Source: Croceicoccus sp. Ery15 (lineage in GTDB: Bacteria > Pseudomonadota > Alphaproteobacteria > Sphingomonadales > Sphingomonadaceae). From it: DNA of 64,000 nucleotides. The stretch covers positions 2,913,501 through 2,977,500 of the forward strand of contig NZ_CP087588.1 of the NCBI RefSeq assembly GCF_020985305.1, in the 5' to 3' direction. Positions 25,139 through 33,990 of the stretch are shown here, piece after piece. Both the position numbers and the translations under genes were made by a program. A model generated the notes under the pieces. The model searched no databases. It had not been told where the DNA came from and was given only the letters and a program-made list of their open reading frames with translations. Position 1 is the stretch's first letter. Each line of letters starts with the position of its first letter.

Positions 25139-26458
25139 TCAGCCCAGCGCGCGCAGAAAGCGGCGGTGGCGGTCCTGCAATTCGTCCAGATCGGGACCCG
25201 ACAGGGCGGTTTCTGCCTGCGCCAGCAGCCGGTTCCCTTCATCGCGGATGATGCCGCGCCGCTTGTCGCTGCGCATCGCCTCGGCACAGTTTTCCAGCGC
25301 GTCGAACATGCAAAGCGCCGCCTTGCGACTGGTCGCCACTGCCGAGCGCGCCGCGCCGAAACCCGCGCCGACATAGCCCGCAAAGCCGGTCGTCAGCGGG
25401 ACGATCCGCGCCTCGTCGCGGTTCGTTTCTTCGTCATTGGCCGATTCGCGCAGCACCCGCGTGCCCAGTTCCGCCGTTGCCGCGCCGATCCAGTGCAGCG
25501 CGGTCATCGCCGTGAACGGATCGTTGATGCCGGGCGAAAGGGCGCGCAGGGCAATCTCGACCAGCTCGTCCAGCAGGAACCGCAAGTCCTGCGTCGGCGT
25601 GCGCAGGCCCGACAGGACGAAGCAGTCGCGCACTTTTCCCGCGATGGCGTCGTCCCCGCCCATATTGGCCAGCCCTGCCAGAGCGCGGGGCGGGTGGATG
25701 AAATCGCCCGCCTCGACCAACAGCACGATGCGGCCGTCATGGTTGCGGGCAATATCCTCCAGCCCGTCGAAATCGATAATCTCGATATAGCCGGCGCGTT
25801 CGGCGCGGACCCGGGTATCGGTGTCGATATCGGGCGCATCGCCATCGTCCCCCTCACGCGGGAAGCGGCGCCGGATCTGGCGGATGAGGCGCTTGCCGAT
25901 ATCTTCCAGCACCGTGTTGATGCGGATCGAATCGGGCACGTGGTTAAGGAAATAGACCAGCACCCCGATCGACATCAGCATCAGCGCGATGGCGACCAGC
26001 AGCGATAATTGCGGCACGAAACCGGGCAGCGCATCGCCGCTTGCGCCAAGGACGGGTGCCTCGTCCTCGCGTCGCACCACGCGCAGCACCATGACCGCAT
26101 AGACGAAGGTGCCGATGAAGGTGGCGAGCGACAGCTGGTTGCCCTTGTCCTCCATGAAATTGGTCAAAAGGCGGGGGCCATAGGTGCCGCTGGCATAGGA
26201 TACGGCGACGATGGTGATCGAAAACACCGTGGCGGCAACGCCGATGGTGCTGCCCGCGATGACCTGCAACATGTCGCTGGCACCGCCGGGGCGGGCGGGG
26301 ACGAGCCAGTCGCTGTTCGCCAGAATATCGGCGGCACGCCCGCGATCGAGCGCGATGGTGCCCAGCGCGAGGAAAAACGCGAGCACCGAGAAGATCGCCG
26401 GATAAAACCAGTAGCTGGCGTTGATCCGGCTCCAGATCGAAAGAAGGCGGGCGGTCAT
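25139..26458 (-). CDS. DUF2254 integral membrane protein
   Basis: 439 residues. The N-terminal third carries four membrane segments (first at YWFYPAIFSVLAFFLALGTI, another at LSLLVAIALMLMSIGVLVYF), followed by a large soluble domain containing SPGINDPFTAMTALHWIG, a hallmark of DUF2254. No enzyme motif; function of the family is unknown. Starts ATG 26458 with TM segment 1 close behind. Confidence 0.8.
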   Translation of the reverse strand: MTARLLSIWSRINASYWFYPAIFSVLAFFLALGTIALDRGRAADILANSDWLVPARPGGASDMLQVIAGSTIGVAATVFSITIVAVSYASGTYGPRLLTNFMEDKGNQLSLATFIGTFVYAVMVLRVVRREDEAPVLGASGDALPGFVPQLSLLVAIALMLMSIGVLVYFLNHVPDSIRINTVLEDIGKRLIRQIRRRFPREGDDGDAPDIDTDTRVRAERAGYIEIIDFDGLEDIARNHDGRIVLLVEAGDFIHPPRALAGLANMGGDDAIAGKVRDCFVLSGLRTPTQDLRFLLDELVEIALRALSPGINDPFTAMTALHWIGAATAELGTRVLRESANDEETNRDEARIVPLTTGFAGYVGAGFGAARSAVATSRKAALCMFDALENCAEAMRSDKRRGIIRDEGNRLLAQAETALSGPDLDELQDRHRRFLRALG

Positions 26459-26497
26459 CGCATGATGAACGCGCCGCGCCGGTTAAGGGTCCGGCGA

Positions 26498-27526
26498 TTA
26501 CTTCGTGGTGCCGAATACCGCGGTTTCGCGCAGGCCCGTGCTGTCGATCCGGCCGCGATGCATGCCGGGCGTGTTGAACGCGAATCCGGTGCTGCCATCG
26601 GGCGCGGCCACGATCACCCCGCCATCGCCGCCCAGCGCACCGACTTCGCCGATGACATGGTTGGCGGCCTGCTGCGCGGACTCGCCCTTGAAACGCATGC
26701 GCGCGCAGATTTCATGCGCGACGCCCAGCCGGATGAAATATTCGCCCGCTCCGGTCGCGGAAACGGCGCAGGCGCGGTCGTCGGCATAGGTGCCCGCGCC
26801 GATCACCGGCGAATCGCCCACGCGGCCCCAGCGCTTGCCGGTAAGCCCGCCGGTCGAGGTCGCGGCGGCGACATGGCCGTGCGTATCGACGGCCACCGCA
26901 CCGACCGTGCCATATTTCAGGTCCGCGTCGAACCAGTCCTCGCCGGATGCGACGCGGTCACGGAATTCCTGCCATTGGCGGCGGCGTTCCTCGGTCGCGA
27001 AATAGGCTGGGTCGACCTGTTCCAGCCCCTGTTCCTGCGCGAATATATTCGCGCCGTCGTGTGACAGGAACACATGCGGGCTGTTTTCCATCACTGCCCG
27101 CGCGGCAGTGACGGGGTTTTTTGTGGTCAGAATACCCGCGACCGCGCCCGCCATGCGGGTTTCGCCATCCATGATCGCGGCGTCCAGCTCGTTCTTCCCC
27201 TCGAACGTAAACACCGCGCCGCGGCCCGCGTTGAACAGCGGATCGTCTTCCAGCACCATCACCGCCGCCTGCACCGCGTCCATCGACGTGCCGCCATCGG
27301 CCAGAACCGCGCTGCCGGCTTCCAGCGCCTTGTCCAGCGCGGCGCGATATTCGGCGACCTGCTCGGGCGAATAGCGTTCGGGCGTCAGCACGCCTGCGCC
27401 GCCGTGAATGGCCAGCGACCAGCGGGGGGTGTCGGTCATAGTATCCTCTTGTGCATGGGCCGTCGCGGCCCCTTGCGCCGAAAGCAGGGCGGCCAGAATA
27501 GCGACGGCCTCGAATATCGGACGCAT
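26498..27526 (-). CDS. exported isoaspartyl peptidase/L-asparaginase (Ntn hydrolase)
   Basis: 342-residue plant-type asparaginase/isoaspartyl dipeptidase. An N-terminal signal peptide (hydrophobic residues 6-22, AHAQ cleavage) directs it to the periplasm. RWSLAIHGGAG starts the alpha subunit; autocleavage is predicted before Thr in DLKYGTVGAVAVD, making that Thr the nucleophile; TSTGGLTGKRWGRVGDSPVIGAGTYAD gives the substrate-binding residues. Its ATG overlaps the last base of the nadA stop (TAATG), so it is translationally coupled to quinolinate synthase, linking aspartate release with NAD synthesis (inference). Confidence 0.88.
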   Translation of the reverse strand: MRPIFEAVAILAALLSAQGAATAHAQEDTMTDTPRWSLAIHGGAGVLTPERYSPEQVAEYRAALDKALEAGSAVLADGGTSMDAVQAAVMVLEDDPLFNAGRGAVFTFEGKNELDAAIMDGETRMAGAVAGILTTKNPVTAARAVMENSPHVFLSHDGANIFAQEQGLEQVDPAYFATEERRRQWQEFRDRVASGEDWFDADLKYGTVGAVAVDTHGHVAAATSTGGLTGKRWGRVGDSPVIGAGTYADDRACAVSATGAGEYFIRLGVAHEICARMRFKGESAQQAANHVIGEVGALGGDGGVIVAAPDGSTGFAFNTPGMHRGRIDSTGLRETAVFGTTK

Positions 27527-28515
27527 TACGCCCGCCCCAGATCGCCCTTGCCGATCGTGCCCGACGCCATCTCGATCATCTTGTCGAGGCTTTGCTTCGC
27601 CTTCAGCCGAAGGCCTTCCTCGATCTCGATCCGCGGTTCCAGATCGCGCAACGCCAGATAGAGCTTCTCCATCGTGTTGAGCGCCATATAGGGGCAGATA
27701 TTGCAGTTGCAGTTGCCGTCCGCACCCGGCGCGCCGATGAAATTTTTCTCGGGCAGCGCGGTTTCCATCTGGTGGATGATATGCGGCTCGGTCGCGACGA
27801 TCAGCGTGTCGCCTTCCATCGTCTTGGCATATTGCAAAATGCCGCTGGTCGACCCGACGTAATCGGCATGATCGACAATGTGCGGCGGGCATTCGGGATG
27901 CGCGGCGATGGGCGCGTCGGGGTGCTGTTCCTTCAGCTTCAGAAGCTCGGTCTCGCTGAACGCCTCGTGCACGATGCACACGCCCGGCCACAGCAGCATG
28001 TCGCGATCGAACTTGCGGTTCAGATAGCCGCCCAGATGCCGGTCGGGACCGAAGATGATCTTCTGCTCCTTGGGGATCTGCGCAAGGATCGTCTCGGCCG
28101 ATGAACTGGTCACGATCACGTCGGACAGCGCCTTCACCTCGGTGCTGCAATTGATATAGGTCAGCGCGATGTGATCGGGGTGCGCTTCGCGGAACGCCTT
28201 GAACTTTTCGGGCGGGCACGAATCCTCAAGACTGCAACCGGCATCCAGATCGGGCAGCACGACGATTTTTTCGGGGCTGAGGATCTTGGCGGTGTCGGCC
28301 ATGAATTTCACGCCGCAGAATGCGATCACATCGGCATCGGTCGCGGCGGCCTTTTTCGACAGTTCCAGCGAATCGCCGACGAAATCGGCCAGATCCTGCA
28401 ATTCCGGCTTCTGGTAATAATGCGCGAGGATCACGGCATTGCGCTCCTTGCGCAGCCGCTCGATCTCGGCACGAAGGTCGAGGCCGGTCAGAGATTCGGG
28501 GGGCTGGGCAGTCAT
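27526..28515 (-). CDS. nadA: quinolinate synthase
   Basis: [4Fe-4S] enzyme condensing iminoaspartate and DHAP to quinolinate. 329 residues. AVILAHYYQKPELQDLADFVGDS opens the first domain; FCGVKFMADTAKIL, DAGCSLEDSCPPE, HPECPP and FIGAPGADGNCNCNICPYMALNT carry the conserved residues, including cysteines for cluster binding. ATG 28515 with AGGAG about 9 nt upstream; the in-frame reading continues further upstream without support. nadB and nadC are not in the window. Confidence 0.94.
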   Translation of the reverse strand: MTAQPPESLTGLDLRAEIERLRKERNAVILAHYYQKPELQDLADFVGDSLELSKKAAATDADVIAFCGVKFMADTAKILSPEKIVVLPDLDAGCSLEDSCPPEKFKAFREAHPDHIALTYINCSTEVKALSDVIVTSSSAETILAQIPKEQKIIFGPDRHLGGYLNRKFDRDMLLWPGVCIVHEAFSETELLKLKEQHPDAPIAAHPECPPHIVDHADYVGSTSGILQYAKTMEGDTLIVATEPHIIHQMETALPEKNFIGAPGADGNCNCNICPYMALNTMEKLYLALRDLEPRIEIEEGLRLKAKQSLDKMIEMASGTIGKGDLGRA

Positions 28516-28591
28516 CGAAAGGCTCCTAAGCGTAATGCTGGGCCCCAGATGGACTGCCCGCCCCTTCAGTTCAAGCAGATTGGGCGCGGCG

Positions 28592-29377
28592 TCACAGGGT
28601 AAAGCCCGGCGGCAGAAAGGCCGCCATGGGCCGCTCCGCACCCGGCGTGCCGGCCGTATATTGCTCGGTCAGCGCGATGCCATAGTCGGAATAGGCCAGC
28701 AGATCGGCCACCAGTTGCATCGCCAGCAGGAAACCGATGCCCCAAAACCATGCCGGATGGACACGGCCCGTTACCATCTTGTCGCGGATCATGCCGATGG
28801 CGGGCCAGACCAGCAGGATCAGCAGCATCAGGTGCCACGCATGCGGGATCAGCAAGGGCAGCGGGACAAGCCGCCCCAGCCCCGGCCCCGTCAGGATCGC
28901 CATCGCCACCAGCATCAACCGCCTGTGCCAGCCGGAATAGCGCCGCGCCCGCAGCGATGCGATGGCCAGCCCTGCAAAGGCCAGCAAATGGGCGATATTG
29001 GAAAACATGAACTGGTTCTTGTCGAAAAAGAACGGCCCGCCGGTGCGCTGCACGACGGTCAGCGACAGTGCGATCCCCACCACCACCATCAGCGGAATCC
29101 ACGCCATCGCCAGCATGCCCAGCCTGCGGTGCAGCCGGACATTATTACCCGCGATCAGAATATTCTGCGCCAGATACAGCCCGACCCAGCCGAAAAACAC
29201 GAACGCATGGGCGTGAAAGATCGCGGGCACGGCGAAAGTCGACCGGCCCATCGCAAGGTGAATCGAAAAGCCCGCCACGATCGTAAGCGACATGACGATG
29301 GCAAGATAAAGGTAGAAGCGGCGCTCGGCCGTTTCCGCCGATCTGTCCGGCTGACTGGTAAGCGGTGAAGTCGCCAT
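28592..29377 (-). CDS. seven-helix integral membrane protein, unknown function
   Basis: 261 residues, about seven hydrophobic segments. Histidines recur inside helices: HLAMG, FHAHAFVFFGWVGLYLAQN, HRRLGMLAMAW, FSNIAHLLAFAGLAIASL, HAWHLMLLI. The pattern HxHxxxF...RRLG plus paired His suggests possible haem or metal binding, but I do not recognise a characterised family. Start ATG 29377, short soluble N-terminus. Sits between nadA and an MBL hydrolase, all on the minus strand. Confidence 0.65.
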   Translation of the reverse strand: MATSPLTSQPDRSAETAERRFYLYLAIVMSLTIVAGFSIHLAMGRSTFAVPAIFHAHAFVFFGWVGLYLAQNILIAGNNVRLHRRLGMLAMAWIPLMVVVGIALSLTVVQRTGGPFFFDKNQFMFSNIAHLLAFAGLAIASLRARRYSGWHRRLMLVAMAILTGPGLGRLVPLPLLIPHAWHLMLLILLVWPAIGMIRDKMVTGRVHPAWFWGIGFLLAMQLVADLLAYSDYGIALTEQYTAGTPGAERPMAAFLPPGFTL

Positions 29378-29445
29378 CTGGCCAACCCCTCTCCTTTACG
29401 CGACCCGGTGCGGCTTTTACGCCTGTCGGGGCCGAAACGGAAAGA

Positions 29446-30321
29446 TCAGTTGGTCAGATGCCATATGTCGTTGGTGGATTCGGCTTCCCCGCGATTTTGC
29501 AGTTCGGTCAGATGCGCCAGCACCGACATGCCCGCTGCGCCGACGAGCCGCGAATCGAGCCCGACATACATCGCCGCGACCATTTCGGTGATCGACTTGG
29601 GCCCGCCGTCCAGCAGGCGGCGGATCTGCCGCTCGCGCTGGCGTCGGTGGCCGATCATGCCGCGCACCAGCTGGCGCGGCTTGGTGACCGGCGCGCCATG
29701 GGCGGGGTAATAGATGCGGTCCTCCCGCTCGTACAGCAGCTCCATGCTGGCCATATATTGCCCCATGTCGCCATCGGGCGGGATCACCACCGTGGTCGAC
29801 CAGCCCATCACGTGATCGCCGGTGAACAGGGCCCCCGTTTCCTCCAGCGCAAAGCACAGATGGTTCGACGTATGGCCGGGAGTGGCAATAGCGGTCAGGG
29901 TCCAGCCGTCGCCCGCCAGTTGCTCGCCGTCGTGCAGCACGCGGTCGGGCGTATAGCTGGGGTCGAACGGGGCGTCGCCGCGCGGGCCGATGCTTTCCAG
30001 ATTGAGCGCCGCGCAGCCGATGACCGGCGCGCCGGTACGGGCCTTTAGCGGGGCGGCGGCGGGCGAATGGTCGCGGTGGGTGTGCGTGCAGCAGATCGCC
30101 GCCACGCGTCTGTCACCGATGGCTGCGACCAGCGCGTCGATATGCGCCGCCTCGTCCGGACCGGGATCGATCACGGCGACATCGCTGCCACTGCCGACCA
30201 GATAGGTCTGCGTGCCGTGCAGCGTAAAGGCACTGGGATTATCGGCCAGCACGCGGCGGACCAGCGGTTCCAGCGCGATCGCGGCGCCGACGGGCGGGGC
30301 GGGTTCGGTCTGTGTTGCCAT
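29446..30321 (-). CDS. MBL-fold metallo-hydrolase (LACTB2-like)
   Basis: 291 residues. Metal ligands THTHRDHS (HxHxDH), TPGHTSNH (His), TGDHVMG (Asp) and PAHGAPV (His) in the standard order, followed by a C-terminal winged-helix-like region as in LACTB2/beta-CASP-less hydrolases. Likely binds two zinc ions; substrate could be a thioester, lactone or nucleic acid end. Starts ATG 30321. Confidence 0.85.
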   Translation of the reverse strand: MATQTEPAPPVGAAIALEPLVRRVLADNPSAFTLHGTQTYLVGSGSDVAVIDPGPDEAAHIDALVAAIGDRRVAAICCTHTHRDHSPAAAPLKARTGAPVIGCAALNLESIGPRGDAPFDPSYTPDRVLHDGEQLAGDGWTLTAIATPGHTSNHLCFALEETGALFTGDHVMGWSTTVVIPPDGDMGQYMASMELLYEREDRIYYPAHGAPVTKPRQLVRGMIGHRRQRERQIRRLLDGGPKSITEMVAAMYVGLDSRLVGAAGMSVLAHLTELQNRGEAESTNDIWHLTN

Positions 30322-30375
30322 GCGGGCGATATGGGGGCGCGGTGCGCGACTGTCGAGCGGCCAGTCGAGCGGGCC

Positions 30376-31212
30376 CTAGCTCTGCACGGACGCCGCACCG
30401 CAGGCGCTGCATCCCGGGTCCTTCATCACGCGTATCGTGCGCAATGCAGGTTTCAGCCCGTCGAACAGTTGCAATTGCCCGAATTGCGGATCGCCCAGCG
30501 CCGAAACACCGGCAACCGCGATCCGCACGGCCATCATCGCGCCCATGCTGCCCGCCATGCCGGTAAAGGCACCCAGCACACCATCGGCGGCGCATGTGTC
30601 GCAATCCTCTGCATCGAAGGCATCGCCGACCCAGCAGCGATAGCAGGGCTGATCGGGCAGATGCCCCGCAAAATTGGCCATTTGCGCCTGAAACCGCCCC
30701 ACGGCGGCGCTGGTCAGCGGCTTGCCCAGCCGGACACAGGCGTCCGACACGGCCAGCCGCGTTGCGAAATTATCGCAGCCGTCGAGGATCTGTCCCGCAT
30801 CGCCCAAGAGGCGGGCGGCATTGCCGCCATCGATGCGCGCGCGGACCGGCGTTACCTGCAAGGCGGGATCGAAGCGTCGCACCCATGCGGCGGCGGCTTC
30901 GGCCTTGGGCTGGCCCAGATCGCTTTCGGTAAAGATCGTCTGGCGCTGCAGATTGCTCGGCTCGACCAGATCGTCGTCGATGATGGTGATGCGTCCGAAT
31001 CCCGCAGCGGCCAGATACTGGATGGCGGGCGAACCGATCCCGCCCGCGCCGATCACCGCGATATGCGCCGCCGCCAGCGCCGCCTGACCCGCGCCGCCCA
31101 GTTCGGGCAGCACGATATGGCGGGCGAATCGGTCGAGGCGGCCCGGATCGGTGACCGAATAGGCCGGATCGGTAACCGAACAGGGCGGTATTTCGTGCGA
31201 AGGCGCGTCCAT
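30376..31212 (-). CDS. E1-like adenylyltransferase, MoeB/ThiF/HesA family
   Basis: 278 residues. DRFARHIVLPELGGAGQAAL is the N-terminal family signature; AVIGAGGIGSPAIQYLAAAG binds ATP; DDDLVEPSNLQRQTIF gives the catalytic Arg region; zinc-binding CxxC pairs are CYRC and CSAC. The enzyme adenylates the C-terminal Gly of a sulfur-carrier protein (MoaD or ThiS). Which carrier is unclear, so no symbol. The N-terminus contains a duplicated SVTDP segment from a 21-bp tandem repeat. ATG 31212 is chosen to give MDAPSHE; upstream in-frame starts at 31227 and 31260 are less likely. Confidence 0.87.
   Translation of the reverse strand: MDAPSHEIPPCSVTDPAYSVTDPGRLDRFARHIVLPELGGAGQAALAAAHIAVIGAGGIGSPAIQYLAAAGFGRITIIDDDLVEPSNLQRQTIFTESDLGQPKAEAAAAWVRRFDPALQVTPVRARIDGGNAARLLGDAGQILDGCDNFATRLAVSDACVRLGKPLTSAAVGRFQAQMANFAGHLPDQPCYRCWVGDAFDAEDCDTCAADGVLGAFTGMAGSMGAMMAVRIAVAGVSALGDPQFGQLQLFDGLKPALRTIRVMKDPGCSACGAASVQS
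31144..31185 (+). repeat. 21-bp tandem duplication inside the MoeB/ThiF-like gene
   Basis: Two adjacent 21-bp copies (31144-31164 and 31165-31185), differing at a few positions and encoding the duplicated SVTDP segment on the minus strand, ahead of the folded domain. Confidence 0.85.
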
Positions 31213-31470
31213 GGCATGCCCTTGCATCCGCCGCGCGCGAAGGGCAAGTGCCGCCCGCACGGGGCGATCGTCGCAATGTGCGGCAATCCTTGACGATTCG
31301 CCCTGCCGTCGCTATGCGGCCGCTTTCCGTGGAACCGGCCCCGTTGGGGGCGGCGATTCCGTGCGGATTTCATTTACGGATTTTCGGGCTGCTCGGGCTT
31401 TCGGGCTCACAGCCGCCAACCGGTCTTGAACCAATAGCGGGCTGCCCGTCAGCCGAGAAGGAATATACGA

Positions 31471-31731
31471 ATGGCCAATACGCCGCAGGCGCGCAAGCGC
31501 ATCCGCCGCAACGAGCGGCGCGCCGAAGTGAACGGTAACCGCATCAGCCGCATCCGCAGCTTTGTGAAGAAGGTCGAGCTGGCCATTGCCAGCGGCGACA
31601 AGGCAGCAGCCACCACCGCCCTCGCCAGCGCACAGCCCGAGCTGGCCCGCGGCGTGGCGCGCGGCGTGCTTCACAAGAACACTGCTTCGCGCAAGATGAG
31701 CCGGCTGACCAAGCGCGTCGCCGCTCTCTGA
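31471..31731 (+). CDS. rpsT: 30S ribosomal protein S20
   Basis: 86-residue basic protein of the small subunit. [21 protein letters not shown] is the typical start; the middle [11 protein letters not shown] and the [16 protein letters not shown] ending match S20. GAAGGA is about 7 nt before the ATG. Its position directly before dnaA is conserved in Caulobacter-like and sphingomonad genomes. A strong intrinsic terminator follows at 31905. Confidence 0.96.
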   Translation: MANTPQARKRIRRNERRAEVNGNRISRIRSFVKKVELAIASGDKAAATTALASAQPELARGVARGVLHKNTASRKMSRLTKRVAAL

Positions 31732-32385
31732 TCGCCACTCCCTGATCGGGGTGCGTCGATTCGCCCGCTTCCCTGCCCGCGCCGCGCAATGCGTGGTGCG
31801 TCAAGGAAATCGGGCTGAGTCGCGAAGCTTTCATATTCTGCAATTCGCCAAGGGGTGATTCGGACCGAATCGGTCCCATCCGCGCAGCGAAATTGCCGCC
31901 GAAGGGCCGGAGATGTTATCTCCGGCCTTTTGCGTTGCGCTGCCGCAAAGCGGGTGGAAATTTGCTGCATTGCACAATTTCACGGTTAATCCACGATTCG
32001 GACGTGGCCGGACAGTGCTTCGCGTGTAAAAAACCGCGCATTTCAGCCGTTTAAATCAGAAGCGTAGCGTTTCTGCGGTATTGCACGAGTCAACTGGCTT
32101 TATTTCAGATTTTTTACCTGTCCACCCTTGCCGCTTTGCCCTCCACAGCCTTAGAAACTGACTCGCCGGTCAATTCATGGGCGGCACCACTAGACAACGC
32201 AGATTCATCTTCCTGCCGTTAGGGGGCGGCAGAGGACTGTTGAGCCGTGCCGGTTTCAAAGGCATGGTACCGGAATCGATTTGATGATCGTTTCGGTTCG
32301 GCGTTTTCTTAAGGGTGCACCCTATAGTGACCGGCTTGAGGTATCGGGCGTAAAGTACAGGGTTCGAAGTCGGGATCGGAGCAAT
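31732..32385 (+). other. 654-bp rpsT-dnaA intergenic region
   Basis: Holds the rpsT terminator (31905-31931), an AT-rich island (about 31960-32125, with runs such as GTAAAAAA and TTTATTTCAGATTTTTTA) and the dnaA leader. Three loose DnaA-box-like words (TAATCCACG near 31987, CTGTCCACC near 32118, CCCTCCACA near 32140) match the TTATCCACA consensus at only 6-7 of 9 positions, so I do not call an origin. The dnaA promoter is likely in the AT-rich part. Confidence 0.6.
31905..31931 (+). terminator. intrinsic terminator of rpsT
   Basis: Perfect 10-bp stem GGCCGGAGAT/ATCTCCGGCC with a GTT loop, followed by TTTT. It lies 174 bp after the rpsT stop. Confidence 0.9.
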
Positions 32386-33903
32386 ATGGTCATGGGACGA
32401 ACGGGGGCAGGTCCGCTGGCGAGCGGTATCACCGCTCAGCAAAATCCGGGATCCAAACAGATGGGTCAGAACAAGGCGGTGCGCGGGCCAATGGATAGTG
32501 AAGTGAATAATCTGATGGCTGAAGAAGAGCGTGAGGCCCTGGCGGCGGACTGGTCGGACATTTGCGTGGGTCTGCGCAAGGATCTGGGCCAGCAGCTGTA
32601 TGGCCAGTGGATTCGCCCGATCGAGCTGGGCAATTTCTGCCGCGAGACGGGGACGCTCGACCTTTACCTTCCCACCGAATTTTCGGCCAATTGGGTCAAC
32701 GACCGGTTTTCGGACCGCTTGTCGCTGGCGTGGAAGATTGCGCGCAGCGAAGTGCGCAATGTGCGCATTTCGGTCCATCCCGGCCGCCGCAAGCTGCCCG
32801 AACTGCATGTCGGCCCTGCCGCCGCGAACGATCACACCCCCGCGCCGACCAATCCCGCCGATGCGATCGCAGAACTGGGCAGCGCAGGGCTGGATCCCAC
32901 GCTGACCTTCGCCAGCTTCGTCACCGGCGAAGGCAATGTGCTGGCCTATAATGCCGCGCAGCGCATGGCCGCATCCGAAGCGCCGCAATTCTCGCCCCTC
33001 TACCTCAAGGCCGCGACGGGGCAGGGCAAGACGCATCTGCTCCACGCCATCGGCCACCAGTTCGCTGCTGCGAAACCGGGCAGCCGCATCTTCTATTGCT
33101 CGGCCGAGCGTTTCATGGTCGAGTTCGTGCAGGCCCTGCGCCAGAACCAGATGATCGAATTCAAATCGCGCCTGCGCGGTTTCGACATGCTGCTGGTTGA
33201 CGATATCCAGTTCATCATCGGCAAGGCATCGGCGCAGGAAGAGCTGCTTTATACGATCGACGCGCTGCTGGCCGAAGGCAAGCGGCTAGGCTTTGCCGCC
33301 GACCGCGCGCCGCAAGCGCTGGACGGGGTGGAACCGCGCCTGTTGTCGCGCCTGTCGATGGGTCTGGTCGCCGATATTCAGGCTGCCGATATCGACCTGC
33401 GCCGCAAGATCCTTGAACATCGCCTCACGCGGTTCACGTCGAACGATGTGCCCGACGATGTGATCGAATTCCTTGCCCGCACGATCAGCCGCAACGTCCG
33501 CGAACTGGTGGGCGGCCTCAACAAGCTGATCGCCTATGCGCAGCTGACGGGGCAACCGGTGTCACTGAACCTTGCCGAGGAACAGCTGACCGACATCTTG
33601 TCGGCCAACCGCCGCCGCATCACCATTGACGAGATTCAGCGCACAGTCTGCCAGTTCTACCGGCTCGACCGCAGCGAGATGGCGTCGAAGCGCCGTGCCC
33701 GCGCCGTGGTGCGTCCGCGTCAGGTGGCGATGTATCTGGCCAAAGTGCTGACCCCGCGCAGCTATCCCGAAATCGGGCGCAAGTTCGGCGGGCGCGACCA
33801 TTCGACCGTGATCCATGCCGTCCGCCTGATCGAGGATTTGCGCACGCGCGATGCCGATATGGACGGCGATGTGCGCAGCCTGCTGCGTCAGCTGGAAAGC
33901 TGA
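32386..33903 (+). CDS. dnaA: chromosomal replication initiator DnaA
   Basis: AAA+ initiator that binds DnaA boxes and opens the origin. Domain I (GLRKDLGQQLYGQWIRPIEL), short domain II, AAA+ domain with Walker A ATGQGKTHLLHAIG, Walker B MLLVDDIQFI and the sensor region FAADRAPQALDGVEPRLLSRL, and domain IV with RPRQVAMYLAK and FGGRDHSTVIHAV. The P-loop begins AATGQGKT: the first Gly of GxxxxGKT is Ala. Several in-frame ATGs exist; 32386 is chosen for CGGAG 5 nt upstream, giving 505 residues, but 32491 (MDSEVNNLMAEEE) would better match usual length and remains possible. Confidence 0.92.
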   Translation: MVMGRTGAGPLASGITAQQNPGSKQMGQNKAVRGPMDSEVNNLMAEEEREALAADWSDICVGLRKDLGQQLYGQWIRPIELGNFCRETGTLDLYLPTEFSANWVNDRFSDRLSLAWKIARSEVRNVRISVHPGRRKLPELHVGPAAANDHTPAPTNPADAIAELGSAGLDPTLTFASFVTGEGNVLAYNAAQRMAASEAPQFSPLYLKAATGQGKTHLLHAIGHQFAAAKPGSRIFYCSAERFMVEFVQALRQNQMIEFKSRLRGFDMLLVDDIQFIIGKASAQEELLYTIDALLAEGKRLGFAADRAPQALDGVEPRLLSRLSMGLVADIQAADIDLRRKILEHRLTRFTSNDVPDDVIEFLARTISRNVRELVGGLNKLIAYAQLTGQPVSLNLAEEQLTDILSANRRRITIDEIQRTVCQFYRLDRSEMASKRRARAVVRPRQVAMYLAKVLTPRSYPEIGRKFGGRDHSTVIHAVRLIEDLRTRDADMDGDVRSLLRQLES

Positions 33904-33990
33904 ACCCGCCAGTTGCACGAATGACGGGGGCGGTGCTCGCAATCGGCGGGTGCCGCCCCTATTTCATGTGCCTTATGCCTTTGTCCGCCC

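Noticed and set aside
32361..32380. GGTTCGAAGTC as a tRNA T-arm
   Set aside because: No acceptor or anticodon arm around it; lies in the dnaA leader.
31732..32385. Replication origin next to dnaA
   Set aside because: DnaA-box-like words match only 6-7 of 9 positions and are not clustered as an array; in Caulobacter-type chromosomes the origin is not at dnaA.
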